A stretch of DNA of 64,000 nt from Ursus arctos (Eukaryota; Chordata; Mammalia; Carnivora; Ursidae), in the NCBI RefSeq assembly GCF_023065955.2, contig NW_026623008.1, positions 21,758,001 through 21,822,000 of the forward strand, in the 5' to 3' direction. Under the pieces are notes generated by a model. That model made no database searches. It worked only from the letters and a program-made list of their open reading frames with translations, and was not told the origin of the DNA. Of the stretch, positions 51,090 to 60,589 are shown piece after piece. Both the position numbers and the translations under genes were made by a program. Within the stretch, counting starts at the first letter, position 1. Each line of letters begins with the position of its first letter.

Positions 51090-51275
51090 AAAAAAAAGCT
51101 CATTTCTAACAATGCGTGTGTCTCGGAGAGCCCTCATAAATAACAGAAAGGAGTTTTTGCAAACCTTTATGGAAATAAAACCTGCAATCTGGGCACACAC
51201 TTGTTTAACAAGTGATAATTAACTGCTGACAATATAATTCCAGCATGTTTTTCATTAAAAAGTAATCAAAGACAG
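51090..51275. promoter_or_regulatory. AT-rich island with a perfect 17-bp palindrome, candidate enhancer
   Basis: A repeat-free stretch contains CCCTCATAAATAACAG, ACCTTTATGGAAATAAAACC, GATAATTAACTGCTG and TAAAAAGTAATCAAAG. The sequence CACTTGTTTAACAAGTG at 51198-51214 is a perfect inverted repeat (8+1+8). Each arm carries CACTT/AAGTG, a core bound by NKX2-class homeodomain proteins. Adjacent GATAATTAAC adds a homeodomain core. Confidence 0.5.
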
Positions 51276-51279
51276 CCGT

Positions 51280-51590
51280 GCGTGTGGAGTCCAGTCTCCT
51301 GCGCGGAGCTCGGCCCCTCGGCACAGAGCTGTGGAGCTGGCCTAGGGGGTCCCTGCTCCCTGCCAGGTGGGACCTGGACCCCAGATGTGACATTGGTATT
51401 TCAGACCCTGGGCTTGCTGGGCCCCGCAGACTCCCAGGAAAGTTCCAGAAGATGGCTCAGCCTGCTCCTCTCTCACTAGGGAACCCAGGCCCAAATGTGC
51501 CAGGAAACCCAGCAGGGACTCGGCCTGGACTGCAGCTTTAGGGAGGGAGGGGACCCCCCGTCTCTGCAGCCCCTGCCATGCCTCGGTCCC
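51280..51590. other. GC-rich single-copy DNA
   Basis: No gene or repeat is recognised. Confidence 0.45.
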
Positions 51591-51594
51591 GCAG

Positions 51595-51730
51595 GGCACC
51601 AGGCCCATCCTCCATTTGACAGAGAGGAAACTGAGGCTCACAGAGGCAGAGTCACTTCCTCAAGGCCACACAGCTGGTGAGTGGCCAGATGTGAACTCTG
51701 AGCTGCCTGACTCCGGAGTCCCTGCTGCCC
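51595..51730 (-). mobile_element. MIR, antisense
   Basis: CATTTGACAGAGAGGAAACT, GAGGCTCACAGAGGCAGAGT and CCTCAAGGCCACACAGCTGG match antisense MIR closely. Confidence 0.88.
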
Positions 51731-51769
51731 CCACCCCGCCCCCAACTCCTTTCTCTAGTCAACCCCAAC

Positions 51770-51855
51770 CCTTCTGTGCTTTCGTTTCCTCATTTGTAAG
51801 TTGGGGGTAATTCTAGCACTCTCCTTATAAGGTCGTGTGAGGAGGAAATAAGCTG

Positions 51856-51889
<34 letters not shown>

Positions 51890-51945
51890 CTCTTAGAATA
51901 CTGCCCGGCCCTTAACACATGTTACCTATAATGCATATTAATTAT
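51770..51945 (+). mobile_element. MIR, sense, interrupted by a CA microsatellite
   Basis: CTTTCGTTTCCTCATTTGTA, AGTTGGGGGTAATTCTAGCA, GGTCGTGTGAGGAGGAAATA, then (AC)n, then CTCTTAGAATACTGCCCGGC and CCTTAACACATGTTACC. The MIR order continues across the microsatellite. Confidence 0.85.
51859..51887 (+). repeat. (AC)n microsatellite inside a MIR
   Basis: About 14 AC dinucleotides without interruption, located where MIR normally reads an ATACATGTAAAG-like sequence. Confidence 0.95.
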
Positions 51946-52330
51946 TATTAATAATCATATAAAAATAATATCAACAAACTACTGATGTTATTATCAGTCC
52001 ATTATTATATAAATAATTAATATTGAGCATAACATCTGCTGTGTACAGATATGCTAGGCTAACTTCTTTCCTCCAACCACAGGCCATTGGCTCTGCCCCT
52101 TTCATCGTGTCTGTATCCCTTTGGTACTCTGTCCAGAAGCCCCGGCATCCACTTATGAGGGGAACTGAAAGGAACCGTGATACTGAGTGTAGGGGAGGAG
52201 TTGCTTCCCGGGTCTGGAAGGTCCGAGTCCTCTGAAGACGGACATGCTCGTTCTCTGCCGGCTGCCGCCCTGAAGCCCCACGTCTCTGACCCGCGCTTGG
52301 CTGTGCTGGCCATGGCCTGTTGGGACATTT
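51945..52330. other. AT-rich then mixed single-copy DNA
   Basis: 51920-52030 is very AT-rich (ATTAATTATTATTAATAATC type), probably MIR-tail or simple-repeat expansion. No gene follows up to 52330. Confidence 0.45.
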
Positions 52331-52339
52331 TCATCCCTG

Positions 52340-52600
52340 TTTCTATCCCCCAGGTCTTCCTTGCTATCCCTCAGAATTTATACTGCTTCCATGCTTCCCC
52401 ATCATACCAGCTACAAAGAACCACTCACTACTGCTCCCAGAACATTCCATACCCTTTCATACTACTGACCTTTGCATATACTGGCTCCCCTTCCTGGAGA
52501 GCTTTGCCCTCCATTTCCCACCTGGGGAGATTTGATGTTCTGAGGCCCACCTTGAGCCCAGGTCTATCAGAGGCTCCTGACTCCCCTCCGAAGGCAGCAT
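52340..52600 (+). mobile_element. L2 fragment, sense, decayed
   Basis: GACCTTTGCATATACTGGCT, CCCCTTCCTGGAGAGCTTTG and TTTCCCACCTGGGGAGATTT recall L2 (gcctttgcacttgctgttccctctgcctgg). Confidence 0.5.
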
Positions 52601-52624
52601 CCTGTGTCCCGCTCTGCGCCAAGG

Positions 52625-52775
52625 CCTGTGTGATCTGTCTGCACAGAACCCTCAAAGTGGGCTTTATTGTCTCTATTTTCTAGCTAAGTCTCAGGGAGGA
52701 GACTTGACTTGCTCTAAGTGACACATCTAGAAAGTGCCAGTTCCCAGGTGAAGACCCATGTCTGGCCAAACCCAA
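52625..52775 (-). mobile_element. MIR, antisense
   Basis: GAACCCTCAAAGTGGGCTTT, ATTGTCTCTATTTTCTAGCT, AAGTCTCAGGGAGGAGACTT and TGCTCTAAGTGACACATC keep the antisense MIR order. Confidence 0.7.
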
Positions 52776-52779
52776 ATCC

Positions 52780-53635
52780 CGGGCCACCAATACAGCCCCA
52801 GGCTGCCTCCTTTCCATCTTTGGACCATATGCATCCAGATTGTTCTTCCTCTAAAAGCAGCAGGGTATGGTGCCCGTGGGTTCACCCTCACATTTGTCTT
52901 CCATCCGGGTCCCAATGCACAAATGTTCACAGCTTGGCCACAAGACCAGGCATGTGTGGATGTAGGAACAAACGACTCAGGCACGCTTGTGGACACTTGC
53001 ACATTCCCAGAGATGCTAGTGAGCACATCCACTGAACTCCACATCTGTGTCCACACCCCAGCCCCACGTACTGAGCCATGAACCATGTCACCAGCTGCCT
53101 TCTGGACCCTTGCCCCTGGATGCCCCATGGGTTCCTCAGACTCAGTGAGCCCAGGTGGGTCTGGGGTGGGTGTGGCAGGAGACAGAAACTGGGCTCTGAC
53201 TCTTGCTTCTGAAAATCCTTTCCTTGAAAACTCTAGAGAAAAGGACAGGGATATCTCCAGGGAGGGGAGAAGAAATGACAATCTGGGTGGCAAGTACCAC
53301 GCTGGGGGTGGGAGTGAGATTGTGAATTTTGGTGACCCTAAGGGCTTGGGTTTAACCCTCTTACAGGGACAAATGAGGTCTTGTGCCCATGGGAGCCCGC
53401 AAGTTGGGTATTTGGTCCCCACACAGAGCTGGGATTTTTGAAGTGCTTACATTTTCAGTGAAAAAGTGTATTAGAAACATATATTCTATTGGGAAGAAGA
53501 AGGAGATTGCAGGGAATCTTGTCTGTCTCTGGACTCTGGGTAGAGATAGAACAACAAAGAGTTATCTTCGGAATTTGTAAGCACAGGCCAGTACCTTCCT
53601 TGGGCTTACAGTTTTAATTAACCTCGTGAGTTTGA
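52780..53635. other. Single-copy DNA with a 231-codon minus frame
   Basis: The minus frame at 52727-53422 overlaps plus frames of 105-118 codons and extends into the MIR at its 3' end. I recognise no domain, so I do not call a gene. GC content is moderate, which makes it a little more notable than the frames in richer DNA. Confidence 0.4.
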
Positions 53636-53639
53636 TTTC

Positions 53640-53980
53640 CGAACAGAGACACCAAGGAACTAATCCATAATTGGACCCAAGCTGATGTCACTTCTGGAGC
53701 GTCTGAAGAATCCAGTCCCAGATAGTTCACTAGGGCCACATCCTCCACTCAGACTAGACGAGATTCCCACAGAGAAGGCCCCAATGAAGAGGAGCTCGGA
53801 AACCAAAATTCCAAAAGAAATGAATGGATATGTTATGCAAGAGGTAGGAGACAAACAAGAATAGGAGGATAATTCCAAGAACCTCAAGTAATAGAATGAT
53901 TCTAGGGCAAGTCTAATGCAAGCATGCTTAAAATAGAGACATGAGAAGGAGAATCTAAATCATAAGAACTGTGGGAGAGG
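53640..53980 (+). mobile_element. L1/HAL1-type fragment, sense, decayed
   Basis: CACAGAGAAGGCCCCAATGA, CAAGAATAGGAGGATAATTC and CAAGAACCTCAAGTAATAGA recall old L1 or HAL1 5'-half sequence on the plus strand. No open frame remains. Confidence 0.5.
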
Positions 53981-53984
53981 GATG

Positions 53985-54173
53985 AGTAGGCGGAACACAG
54001 AGGGTTTTTAGGGCAGTGAAAATATTGGTACGTGGTTATAATTGTAGATACATGTCATTATACATTTGTCCAAACCCATAGAATGTATAACACCAAGACT
54101 GAATCCTAATGTAGACTACGGACTTAGGGTGATTGTCATTTGTCAACGTAGATTCATCAATTATAACAAATGT
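53985..54173 (+). mobile_element. L1M 3' UTR, sense (left part)
   Basis: CATTTGTCCAAACCCATAGA, ATGTATAACACCAAGACTGA, ATCCTAATGTAGACTACGGA and AGATTCATCAATTATAACAA match the L1M 3' UTR order. It continues after the SINE. Confidence 0.88.
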
Positions 54174-54376
54174 TCTTTTCTTTTCTTTTCTTTTCTTTTC
54201 TTTTTAAGATTTTATTTATTTGAGAGAGAGAGAGAGCACACAAGCAGGGGGAGTGTCAGAGGGCGAGGGAGAAGCAGGGTTCCCTGTGGAGCAGGGAGCC
54301 CAATGCAGGGCTTGATCCCAGGACCATGGGATCATAACCTGAGCTGAAGGCAGACACTTAACCCACTGAGCCCCCC
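54174..54376 (-). mobile_element. CAN SINE, antisense, with (TTTTC)n tail
   Basis: A (TTTTC)n run at about 54174-54202 is the expanded inverted A-rich tail. It is followed by AAGATTTTATTTATTTGAGA, CAAGCAGGGGGAGTGTCAGA, GCAGGGCTTGATCCCAGGAC and CTTAACCCACTGAGCCCCCC. The head is degraded. The duplication ACAAATGT (54166-54173 and 54377-54384) fits L1 continuity across the insertion. Confidence 0.93.
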
Positions 54377-54515
54377 ACAAATGTACCTTTCTGGTGAGTG
54401 TTGTTAATGGGAGAAGCCATGCATGTGGGAGGGGGCAGATATAGGAAATATCTTCACCTTCCTCTTAATTTTGCTGTGAACCTAAAATTGCTCTTAAAAA
54501 TGAAGTCCTTTAAAA
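54377..54515 (+). mobile_element. L1M 3' UTR, sense (right end)
   Basis: CTTTCTGGTGAGTGTTGTTA, ATGGGAGAAGCCATGCATGT and AATTTTGCTGTGAACCTAAA, then ATTGCTCTTAAAAATGAAG, form the typical terminal L1M 3' UTR. Confidence 0.88.
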
Positions 54516-54519
54516 AAAC

Positions 54520-55930
54520 ATCATAATAGAACCAGATATTGTAAAATTAAAAAAAAGCAGGAAATATTGGGAAATGAAATATTTTTAAATGAAGTATATA
54601 ATTTTTGAAATAAAAACTCAGAAAATTAATAAAATAGAAGATTAGGCAAAGCTAGGAAGAAAATAAGTGAATAGGAATGTAGACAAAGGGAAACCTTCCG
54701 GTATACATATCAGAAAAGCAAACTGGTAGAAAATATGAAAGTGAGATTAAGAGACATTAGATTAGAATAAGATGGTCCACCATACTTGAAATAGGGGTTC
54801 TAGATTATAAGAAAAGAAGGAATGAAAGAGGAAATGATCAAATTGATAAGGACCCAGAATTTTTGAGATTTTGTGAAAGACGATTTTCAGATTCAGGAAG
54901 TCCTATGAATCCTAAGAAGGCTTTTAAAAAAATCTATATTTATTTAGAGACCTAGATTTACCTCTAGATTATCTATACCTGTATCTGTATCAATGGAAAT
55001 TGATGAACTACAACTCCAAACATAATATTGAGAAGAAAAAAAAAAATAGACACAAATGAGAACATACTGTATAATTCTATTTATAAAAAGTTCTAAAACA
55101 AGCAAAACTAATCCATAGTGTTAGCGCTGGTTAGAACTGGTGGGGTGGTAGTGAATGAAAGGGAGCAGGAAGGACCTCTGAATATACATTAAAAATAGTT
55201 CACATTAGAAAAAATAAAAGGCAACCAGGGAAAGGATGGATCAGCTAAAGAAAGACAGATTGACAGCAGACTACTCCCCGGCAACAATCGAGACCAGAAA
55301 ACACTGGAACAATATTTTTGGTGCCAAGAGGAATAACTGCTAATGTAGGATTCTAGTTGTAGCTATACCATCACTCAAAATTGAGGGAGAGATAAAAGAT
55401 ATCTTTAGATAAAAACTGACAGAGTTTCCCACTCACCAGATCTTGCTAAAAGAATGAATAATGGATCGCTATCAGAGAGGAGGTCATTGAACCTGAGGGT
55501 TATGAAGGCAGGAGAAGCATGCAGTAATATCTGTGTTGGGCGTCAGTCTAGTTGCTCATTGACTATATGAAACAAGGGGAGAACCAGCAATGATAATAGT
55601 GAGAACAAAGTTGGGAGAGGTAGAAAAAGACAATGGAATTGACACTAGACGAAACCAACCTCAAGACCAGTTGAGGCATTCGAAGGGCTCGGCATCATTC
55701 AGAGGGAGGGAGAGGTGCTGTGTAGTTTTAGGCTGTTAAGTCTGGATGAGAACACCTCTTTCATTTTCAGCGAATACATGGAGAGCAGAAGGGTGTTTCA
55801 AAAGCAATAGAAGCAGAAAGGTAATGAAGAATATCTGATCAATACTGCGGACAGAGAAAATGAGTCAAACAGAAAGCAAAGAGAGAAGCAACGGCAAAAA
55901 CCAGGATGGATAGAAAACACGAATAAGGTG
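54520..55930 (+). mobile_element. Old L1/HAL1 sequence, sense
   Basis: AT-rich, A-biased sequence contains CATACTGTATAATTCTATTT, ACAGACTACTCCCCGGCAAC-like text (the actual phrase is GACAGCAGACTACTCCCCGG), ACACTGGAACAATATTTTTG, GATAAAAACTGACAGAGTTT and CCAGATCTTGCTAAAAGAAT. The order aacaatggaacaatat...agacaaaaactgagagaattt...gcactgcaagaaatg is typical of the sense strand of old L1 or HAL1 elements. No frame longer than about 60 codons survives. Confidence 0.65.
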
Positions 55931-55934
55931 AAAG

Positions 55935-56100
55935 AATCCCAGCTCTGCTATTCGTCATCTTGTGACTTTAGGGAATGACTCCCCATCAGTCTCAGCTTCC
56001 TCATCTGCAACCTGGAGACGATGATGCAGTTCGTTAAAGGGTTCTAGAAGCGCATTCCCTGGAGGGGCTTTGGGAGGATTAGCACAGTGGGCACCGTAGG
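55935..56100 (+). mobile_element. MIR, sense
   Basis: ATCCCAGCTCTGCTATTCGT, TTGTGACTTTAGGGAATGAC and CTCAGCTTCCTCATCTGCAA match MIR. Confidence 0.82.
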
Positions 56101-56124
56101 AGAGGGAGCCACCATCGGCATTGC

Positions 56125-56285
56125 CGCAGTTCTCTGTGCCAGGCACCATCTCGGCTCCCAAATTTGTCCCCTGAGGCAGGTACCACTGCAGCCTCAGCAG
56201 GGAGAACATTCCCGAGGTCACAAAGCTGGGGAATGGCCGAGCCTGGACACCAACTCAGATCCTCTGCCCCTGAAGCCACTGGTTG
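56125..56285 (-). mobile_element. MIR, antisense
   Basis: CTGTGCCAGGCACCATCTCG, CCTGAGGCAGGTACCACTGC and CCCGAGGTCACAAAGCTGGG match antisense MIR. Confidence 0.7.
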
Positions 56286-56287
56286 GC

Positions 56288-56535
56288 TGTGATTTTGCAT
56301 AGCTGACCTCATCATTCTGGGCCTCCATTCCCTGATCTCTGCACGGTGGGTGCACAGGGAGGCTGTGAGGCCGGAAGCACTGGAGCCCCTGAGCCCCTCA
56401 GCACCATTCCTGGCACAGGGTGACCACTCCGTGGATGCTATCATAGCCAGCATCACATAGATGGGGAACCCAAGGCTTAGACAGGCCGAGAGCTGACACA
56501 ACCTCAAGGATCTGTGCTGACTTGGAGGCATCAGG
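56288..56535. mobile_element. MIR scraps in both orientations
   Basis: ATAGCTGACCTCATCATTCT followed by GGGCCTCCATTCCCTGATCT (56300-56340) is a sense MIR core. TCACATAGATGGGGAACCCA followed by AGGCTTAGACAGGCCGAG (56455-56490) is an antisense core. Confidence 0.6.
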
Positions 56536-56599
56536 CCCTGGGCTGGAATGTGAGCTCTGGGCAGGTGGACTTGTCTACCTGTTTCACTGACTTACACCC

Positions 56600-56650
56600 A
56601 GGGCTGGGCTGGGGGAATGAATGAATGAATGAATGAATGAATGAATGAAG
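56600..56650 (+). repeat. (AATG)n tetranucleotide repeat at an L2/MIR end
   Basis: About nine GAAT/AATG units at 56615-56649. L2 and related elements end in short TGAATGAATGA tails, so this is probably an expanded tail. Confidence 0.9.
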
Positions 56651-56654
56651 TAGT

Positions 56655-57000
56655 CTCAGGTCCTACTCCATGCATCTGTTATTCCCATAAGAATGTTTTT
56701 TATACCCAGGCGCTTCCCCAGCAGAAAGCGGGTCTGAGAAGCCTTGTGGCGGCAGACGCAGGCGAGCCTTCCACCAGGACAAAGGAGGTCACGTGACACC
56801 CAGCCCTCTTTGCCTTCTCATTTCTCACTTCTCACTACCTGACATTTTACACCTTCAACCTGTCTGATCTGTGTCCCCCAGTACACTACCAGCTCTGTGG
56901 GAGCAGGGACCTTGTTCATTGCTGGCTCTCATGGTTGCTGCTCTGTGACATCTGTTGCTGTGCTGTTGAAGTGTTATCACTGCTCTGAGCCTCAGTTTCC
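56655..57000 (+). mobile_element. L2 scrap in single-copy DNA
   Basis: CTGACATTTTACACCTTCAA, ACTACCAGCTCTGTGGGAGC and AGGGACCTTGTTCATTGCTG (56840-56930) match sense L2 (cactagaatgtaagctccatgagggcagggactttgt). Confidence 0.65.
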
Positions 57001-57065
57001 CTATCTGTGCAGTGGGGAGATGATGTCCCCTTGCAGTCCCTGAAGGGATGCAATGAGACTGCTCC
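56975..57065 (+). mobile_element. MIR core, sense
   Basis: TGAGCCTCAGTTTCCCTATC and TGTGCAGTGGGGAGATGATG match the MIR core. Confidence 0.75.
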
Positions 57066-57162
57066 TCTGGTCCTCGGTGGGGGGCAACACATGGAGGGGG
57101 CAGGGGCCGTCCCCTCCTCTTTGCAACTGGGGAGGGACCTTGGGTAAGAAATGGATTTTATG

Positions 57163-57371
57163 GGGCGCCTGGGTGGCGCAGTCGTTAAGTGTCTGCCTTC
57201 GGCTCAGGGCGTGATCCCAGAGTCCTGGGATCAAGCCCCACATCAGGCTCCTCCACTGGGAGCCTGCTTCTTCCTCTCCCACTCCCCCTGCTTGTGTTCC
57301 CTATCTCGCTGGCTCTCTCTCTGTCAAATAAATAAATAAAATCTAAAAAAAAAAAAGAGAGAGAGAGAGAG
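57163..57371 (+). mobile_element. CAN SINE, sense, bear-type variant
   Basis: GGGCGCCTGGGTGGCGCAGT, CGGCTCAGGGCGTGATCC, AAGCCCCACATCAGGCTCC and AAATAAATAAAATCTAAAAA are followed by a (GA)n run. Flanks AGAAATGGATTTTATG and AGAGATGGATTTTATG form a 16-bp duplication with one mismatch. Confidence 0.96.
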
Positions 57372-57384
57372 ATGGATTTTATGA

Positions 57385-57595
57385 CCATTGCAGGACGAGC
57401 GTCTTCTTTTTTCTTTTCTTCTTTGGTGGCACAGCTTTCTGCAGTCGAGCTTTATTTTGTCAGAAGAATACGAGATTATCAAACTGGCTCATGCCGTCTA
57501 TTGAGGAATTTCCACAGGGACAAAGAGGCAAGGAGCGTCTCTCCCGAGACAACCTCTGCTTTAGCCTTGCTCGGCACTTAGTCGATCACGACAGT
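57385..57595. other. Single-copy DNA
   Basis: A balanced stretch with CTGCAGTCGAGCTTTATTTT and CGAGATTATCAAACTGG. No repeat family or gene is recognised; possibly conserved. Confidence 0.35.
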
Positions 57596-57599
57596 GACA

Positions 57600-57790
57600 C
57601 GTTTGGAAGGTCTGCTGTGCCCTACGTTTTACACGTGCTCTTTCGCTCACACCTGTGAGAGAGACGCCGCCTCCCATCCAGAAACAAGGAGCCAGGGGTT
57701 TGGGGGGTGAAGTGCAATCTGCCCACGGATGTGGCTGAGCTCAGACTCAAACCCGGGTCTGTCTGACGCCGAAGCCCCTGGTTCTTTGCT
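57600..57790 (-). mobile_element. MIR, antisense, decayed
   Basis: CCTACGTTTTACACGTGCTC, CCATCCAGAAACAAGGAGCC and CTCAGACTCAAACCCGGGTC keep the antisense MIR order, with the tRNA-like head at the right. Confidence 0.65.
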
Positions 57791-57794
57791 CTTA

Positions 57795-58415
57795 AATACC
57801 CAGAACCCCCACCCCACCCCCGCCCAGTTGTGTCATTATCAATGCCTACCCTGCAGGAGTCAGTGTGTCCTATGACAGGGACATTGAAACACTCACGTTT
57901 AATTGTGTAGGAAGAAACTGGATCTCATTTCATCGGAGCCGCTACTGTCTCCTTCTACTTTAATTGTCTAACTTCTTCTCTGTCTCTGAGGGCAGTTAGT
58001 GATGAGCAAGGGCAGTCTGAGGAGTGTAGCAAATATAAGAGGAGCCCCGGAGGCCTCTCTAGCCACCTGTGTCCTTTGGGGTGTCCTTGGCTGTCTTGGA
58101 AAGGTGAGCGGGGATCCCTTGACCCAGGTCCTGGCAAACGTGCTAGGGCTGCTGCCGTGAGGCTGGACTGGTTCCGGGAGAGCCGACGAGTCAAGGAGTC
58201 AGAGCCGGGATGGTCCTGCTGCGCAGAGCCGAGTGGGTGACCAGCTGGGATGGTTGCTGGGTCTCTGTGCCCAACACAATTGGTTAAGACAGGAGACAGG
58301 TAGGTCCTGGAACTGACAGCAGGTCCTGAAGGTGATGGACCTCAAGTTAACTCATGGTCATGTGATTCCCTGGGCACACCAGGGGTCACCTCTAGGTTCC
58401 TGACCTAGTGGACCA
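57795..58415. other. Single-copy DNA
   Basis: No gene or repeat is recognised. Confidence 0.45.
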
Positions 58416-58419
58416 GAGT

Positions 58420-58560
58420 GTTCAGCTTGGCTACGCAACTGTGCTCTGTTTCTTGCTGCTTCTGGGATGGAGTCCACACTGCATGGAGCTCAGTTCCTTT
58501 GTGATCAGCTCCCACCGGCCTCTTAGGCTACTCTTCTCCCCCCTCTGCCACTGCTAATGG
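58420..58560 (+). mobile_element. L2 fragment, sense
   Basis: TGGGATGGAGTCCACACTGC, GTGATCAGCTCCCACCGGCC and CTACTCTTCTCCCCCCTC recall L2 (ggataaagtccaaactcctt...cacgatctggccccagcctac). Confidence 0.6.
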
Positions 58561-58564
58561 CAGG

Positions 58565-58890
58565 TGGGGGTTGGCTGTCACCCAAATAGTCAGGGGGTCA
58601 GACACGGACAAGGGCATCACGCTGGAGGGTCAGGGATGGTGACTAACTCTGATCTTGACCTGGGTCTCCAGTGAGAGCTCCCGGGCCCCCAGGGACAGTG
58701 GGAATTTGGAGAACTATCTTCACTTCAGAGGGAAGATGACTGAGGGAGGAGTGGGGGAGTGACTTGCCTAATGTCCCAGACCCGGGTTCTCCCAAACCTG
58801 AGCTCTGTCCATGCATCATCTGGCCTCGGGGTCTCGTTGGACCATCACGGCGACCATGCCAGCCCCTCTCCTCACTCCCAGGCCACTCCA
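58565..58890 (-). mobile_element. MIR scrap in single-copy DNA
   Basis: CACTTCAGAGGGAAGATGAC, GAGTGACTTGCCTAATGTCC and AGACCCGGGTTCTCCCAAAC (58720-58800) are an antisense MIR. The rest shows no gene. Confidence 0.6.
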
Positions 58891-58894
58891 CAAA

Positions 58895-59180
58895 CTTACC
58901 CATGCCGACATTAATTATATTTCCTGGAGGTTAATTATAAGGAGACAGTGAAAATGTGTTATTTAAATAGCAATTATTAAAGTCATGCTGGGGGTTTGCT
59001 ACATAATAGGTAATTATCTGTGACCTAATTGTGAAGGCAATGTAGTGGTTTCACTTAGTCTTTCCACCGAAGCCAGAGTTAATCCCAGGGAGTTGCCCAC
59101 CCCATGGCATCACTGACACTTGCTTAGTGATGTTTTTATTAAATCCAAGCTGAAGTCACTTTAGGAACCCTCTCTGAGGG
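58895..59180. promoter_or_regulatory. AT-rich island, strongest candidate conserved non-coding element
   Basis: TTAATTATA occurs at 58911-58919 and 58931-58939, exactly 20 bp apart (about two helical turns). It is followed by TTATTTAAATAGCAATTATT, TAATAGGTAATTATCTGTGA and CCTAATTGTGAAGG. Further right are CACTTAGTC and TTTTTATTAAATCCAAGC. The stretch is repeat-free, and GC-rich DNA with a MIR precedes it. This dense set of homeodomain cores is typical of developmental enhancers; function is inferred. Confidence 0.55.
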
Positions 59181-59184
59181 GAAT

Positions 59185-59705
59185 GCGCTGGTTGTCCAAA
59201 CCCCTGGTCCCAGGTGTCTGAGTGGACACACCTTCCTCAGAGCTGGGGGTTTTCTGCTCTACAAATCACCTCCCCTCATGCAGCCAGCACACTGAAGCCT
59301 GTGTCCCATTACGTGTGTATACAATCATTCATCTGCTTCCTGTTTCTTATACACTTGCATCTAACATTGCTTCCCTCACTTTTCAGTTTATTTTTCATAC
59401 ATGCCTTGTTTCTTTCATTTAAGTCTTCACCCACTCACTCCTGTGGTATTCGTTCCTTGCTGCACTCCGCGGTTCCTTCATCCCGCCTTCTGCCATGTCC
59501 TCTCGTTCATTCATTCTTCCTTCCACTGCCCACCCATGCACTCAGCTCCTCGCGGTCACGGGGCTTCCTCTCTCCCCTTTGCGACGTCGGCCCCTTCCGT
59601 CACTCATCCCTGAGTACTCAGTCATTCTCGTGTTCCTCACTTTTCCTTCATTCGTCTGCTCAGTAGTTCCTGTCTTCTCTAATTAATTCGTTCGTCTGCA
59701 CATGA
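59185..59705 (+). repeat. Pyrimidine-rich low-complexity DNA
   Basis: Short TTCATTCATTC, CACTCACTCC, TCGTTCATTCATTC and TTCGTTCGTC phrases recur throughout 59330-59700, suggesting a decayed TTCA/CTCA-type simple repeat. It yields long Ser/Leu/Phe-rich open frames (up to 150 codons, plus strand) that are not evidence of genes. Confidence 0.6.
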
Positions 59706-59709
59706 TTTG

Positions 59710-60585
59710 ACAAAAGGAATTTTTCTGGGCATGTTGGGTGTCTGTCCTGTCTGTCCAGTGTGCTCTGTGTTTTGGGTGTCTATCCCGTGTGCTTTCTGCC
59801 GTCCCCCCAACCCCTATCTCACCAGCATATTCTGGGCATTACCGGAAAAATGGCCCTGTGTTTTTATGAGCACACTTCTTATCGTGGTGTAATAATCTGA
59901 AACACACATAGAGGGAAGGACACACGTGGTGAGTGCAGCTCAGAGAGCTCCCAGGAGCTGAACACGCTGGGCACGAGCAGCCACCCCCAAATGCCTCCAT
60001 GCCCGTCCTGATGGCTCAGGCATTGTCTCAGTTTGGGTCCCCTGGTGGCAGAACCTACCATAAGGGGTCAATCCTTATGATTCAGGTGGGGGGAGAGGGA
60101 AACACTTGAAGGCAGTGAGGCAGGGAGGGGTAGCCCTCCAATGAGGCTGCGTTATCAGTTCAGTGACCATGGGGGAGGGGGGTGAGGCTCAAGGCCAGAT
60201 CAGATGGGGCCGCGTTGGGCACACAGAGCACAGAGCTACCCACCAGAAGGGCAGGAGATGGGTATTTTTATATGAGCTGCCTCGTCATTGCTGGAGGGAT
60301 CTTCCCGGGGCAGAAGCATTCGCACCCAGACAGTTAAGTTCTGCCACACAGGACATCAGAGCAGGATTTGGTGGCCAGAGAAAGCCGTTTGGGTAAATGC
60401 GGTGGCAGGTGGTTGGAGGTGGTCTCAGACTGAAGCGGTCAGGGCAGGTCTTTAAACTGGCACGTTTATCAGGGTCAGCCTTCCCACCCTTCTCCACCCC
60501 CTGCTCCTTTACCATCCTCCATCCGGGCCTCGCTTGGACTTTCCGTCCTGCTCCACTCAGAAGGATCCTTAGACCCCAGATGGCC
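59710..60585. other. Single-copy DNA with an old L1 scrap
   Basis: GGGTGTCTGTCCTGT and GGGTGTCTATCCCGT at 59733-59790 form an imperfect duplication. 59870-60010 recalls an antisense L1M 3' end (GTGGTGTAATAATCTGAAAC). A 183-codon minus frame at 60285-60836 has no domain. No gene is called. Confidence 0.4.
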
Positions 60586-60589
60586 CAGT

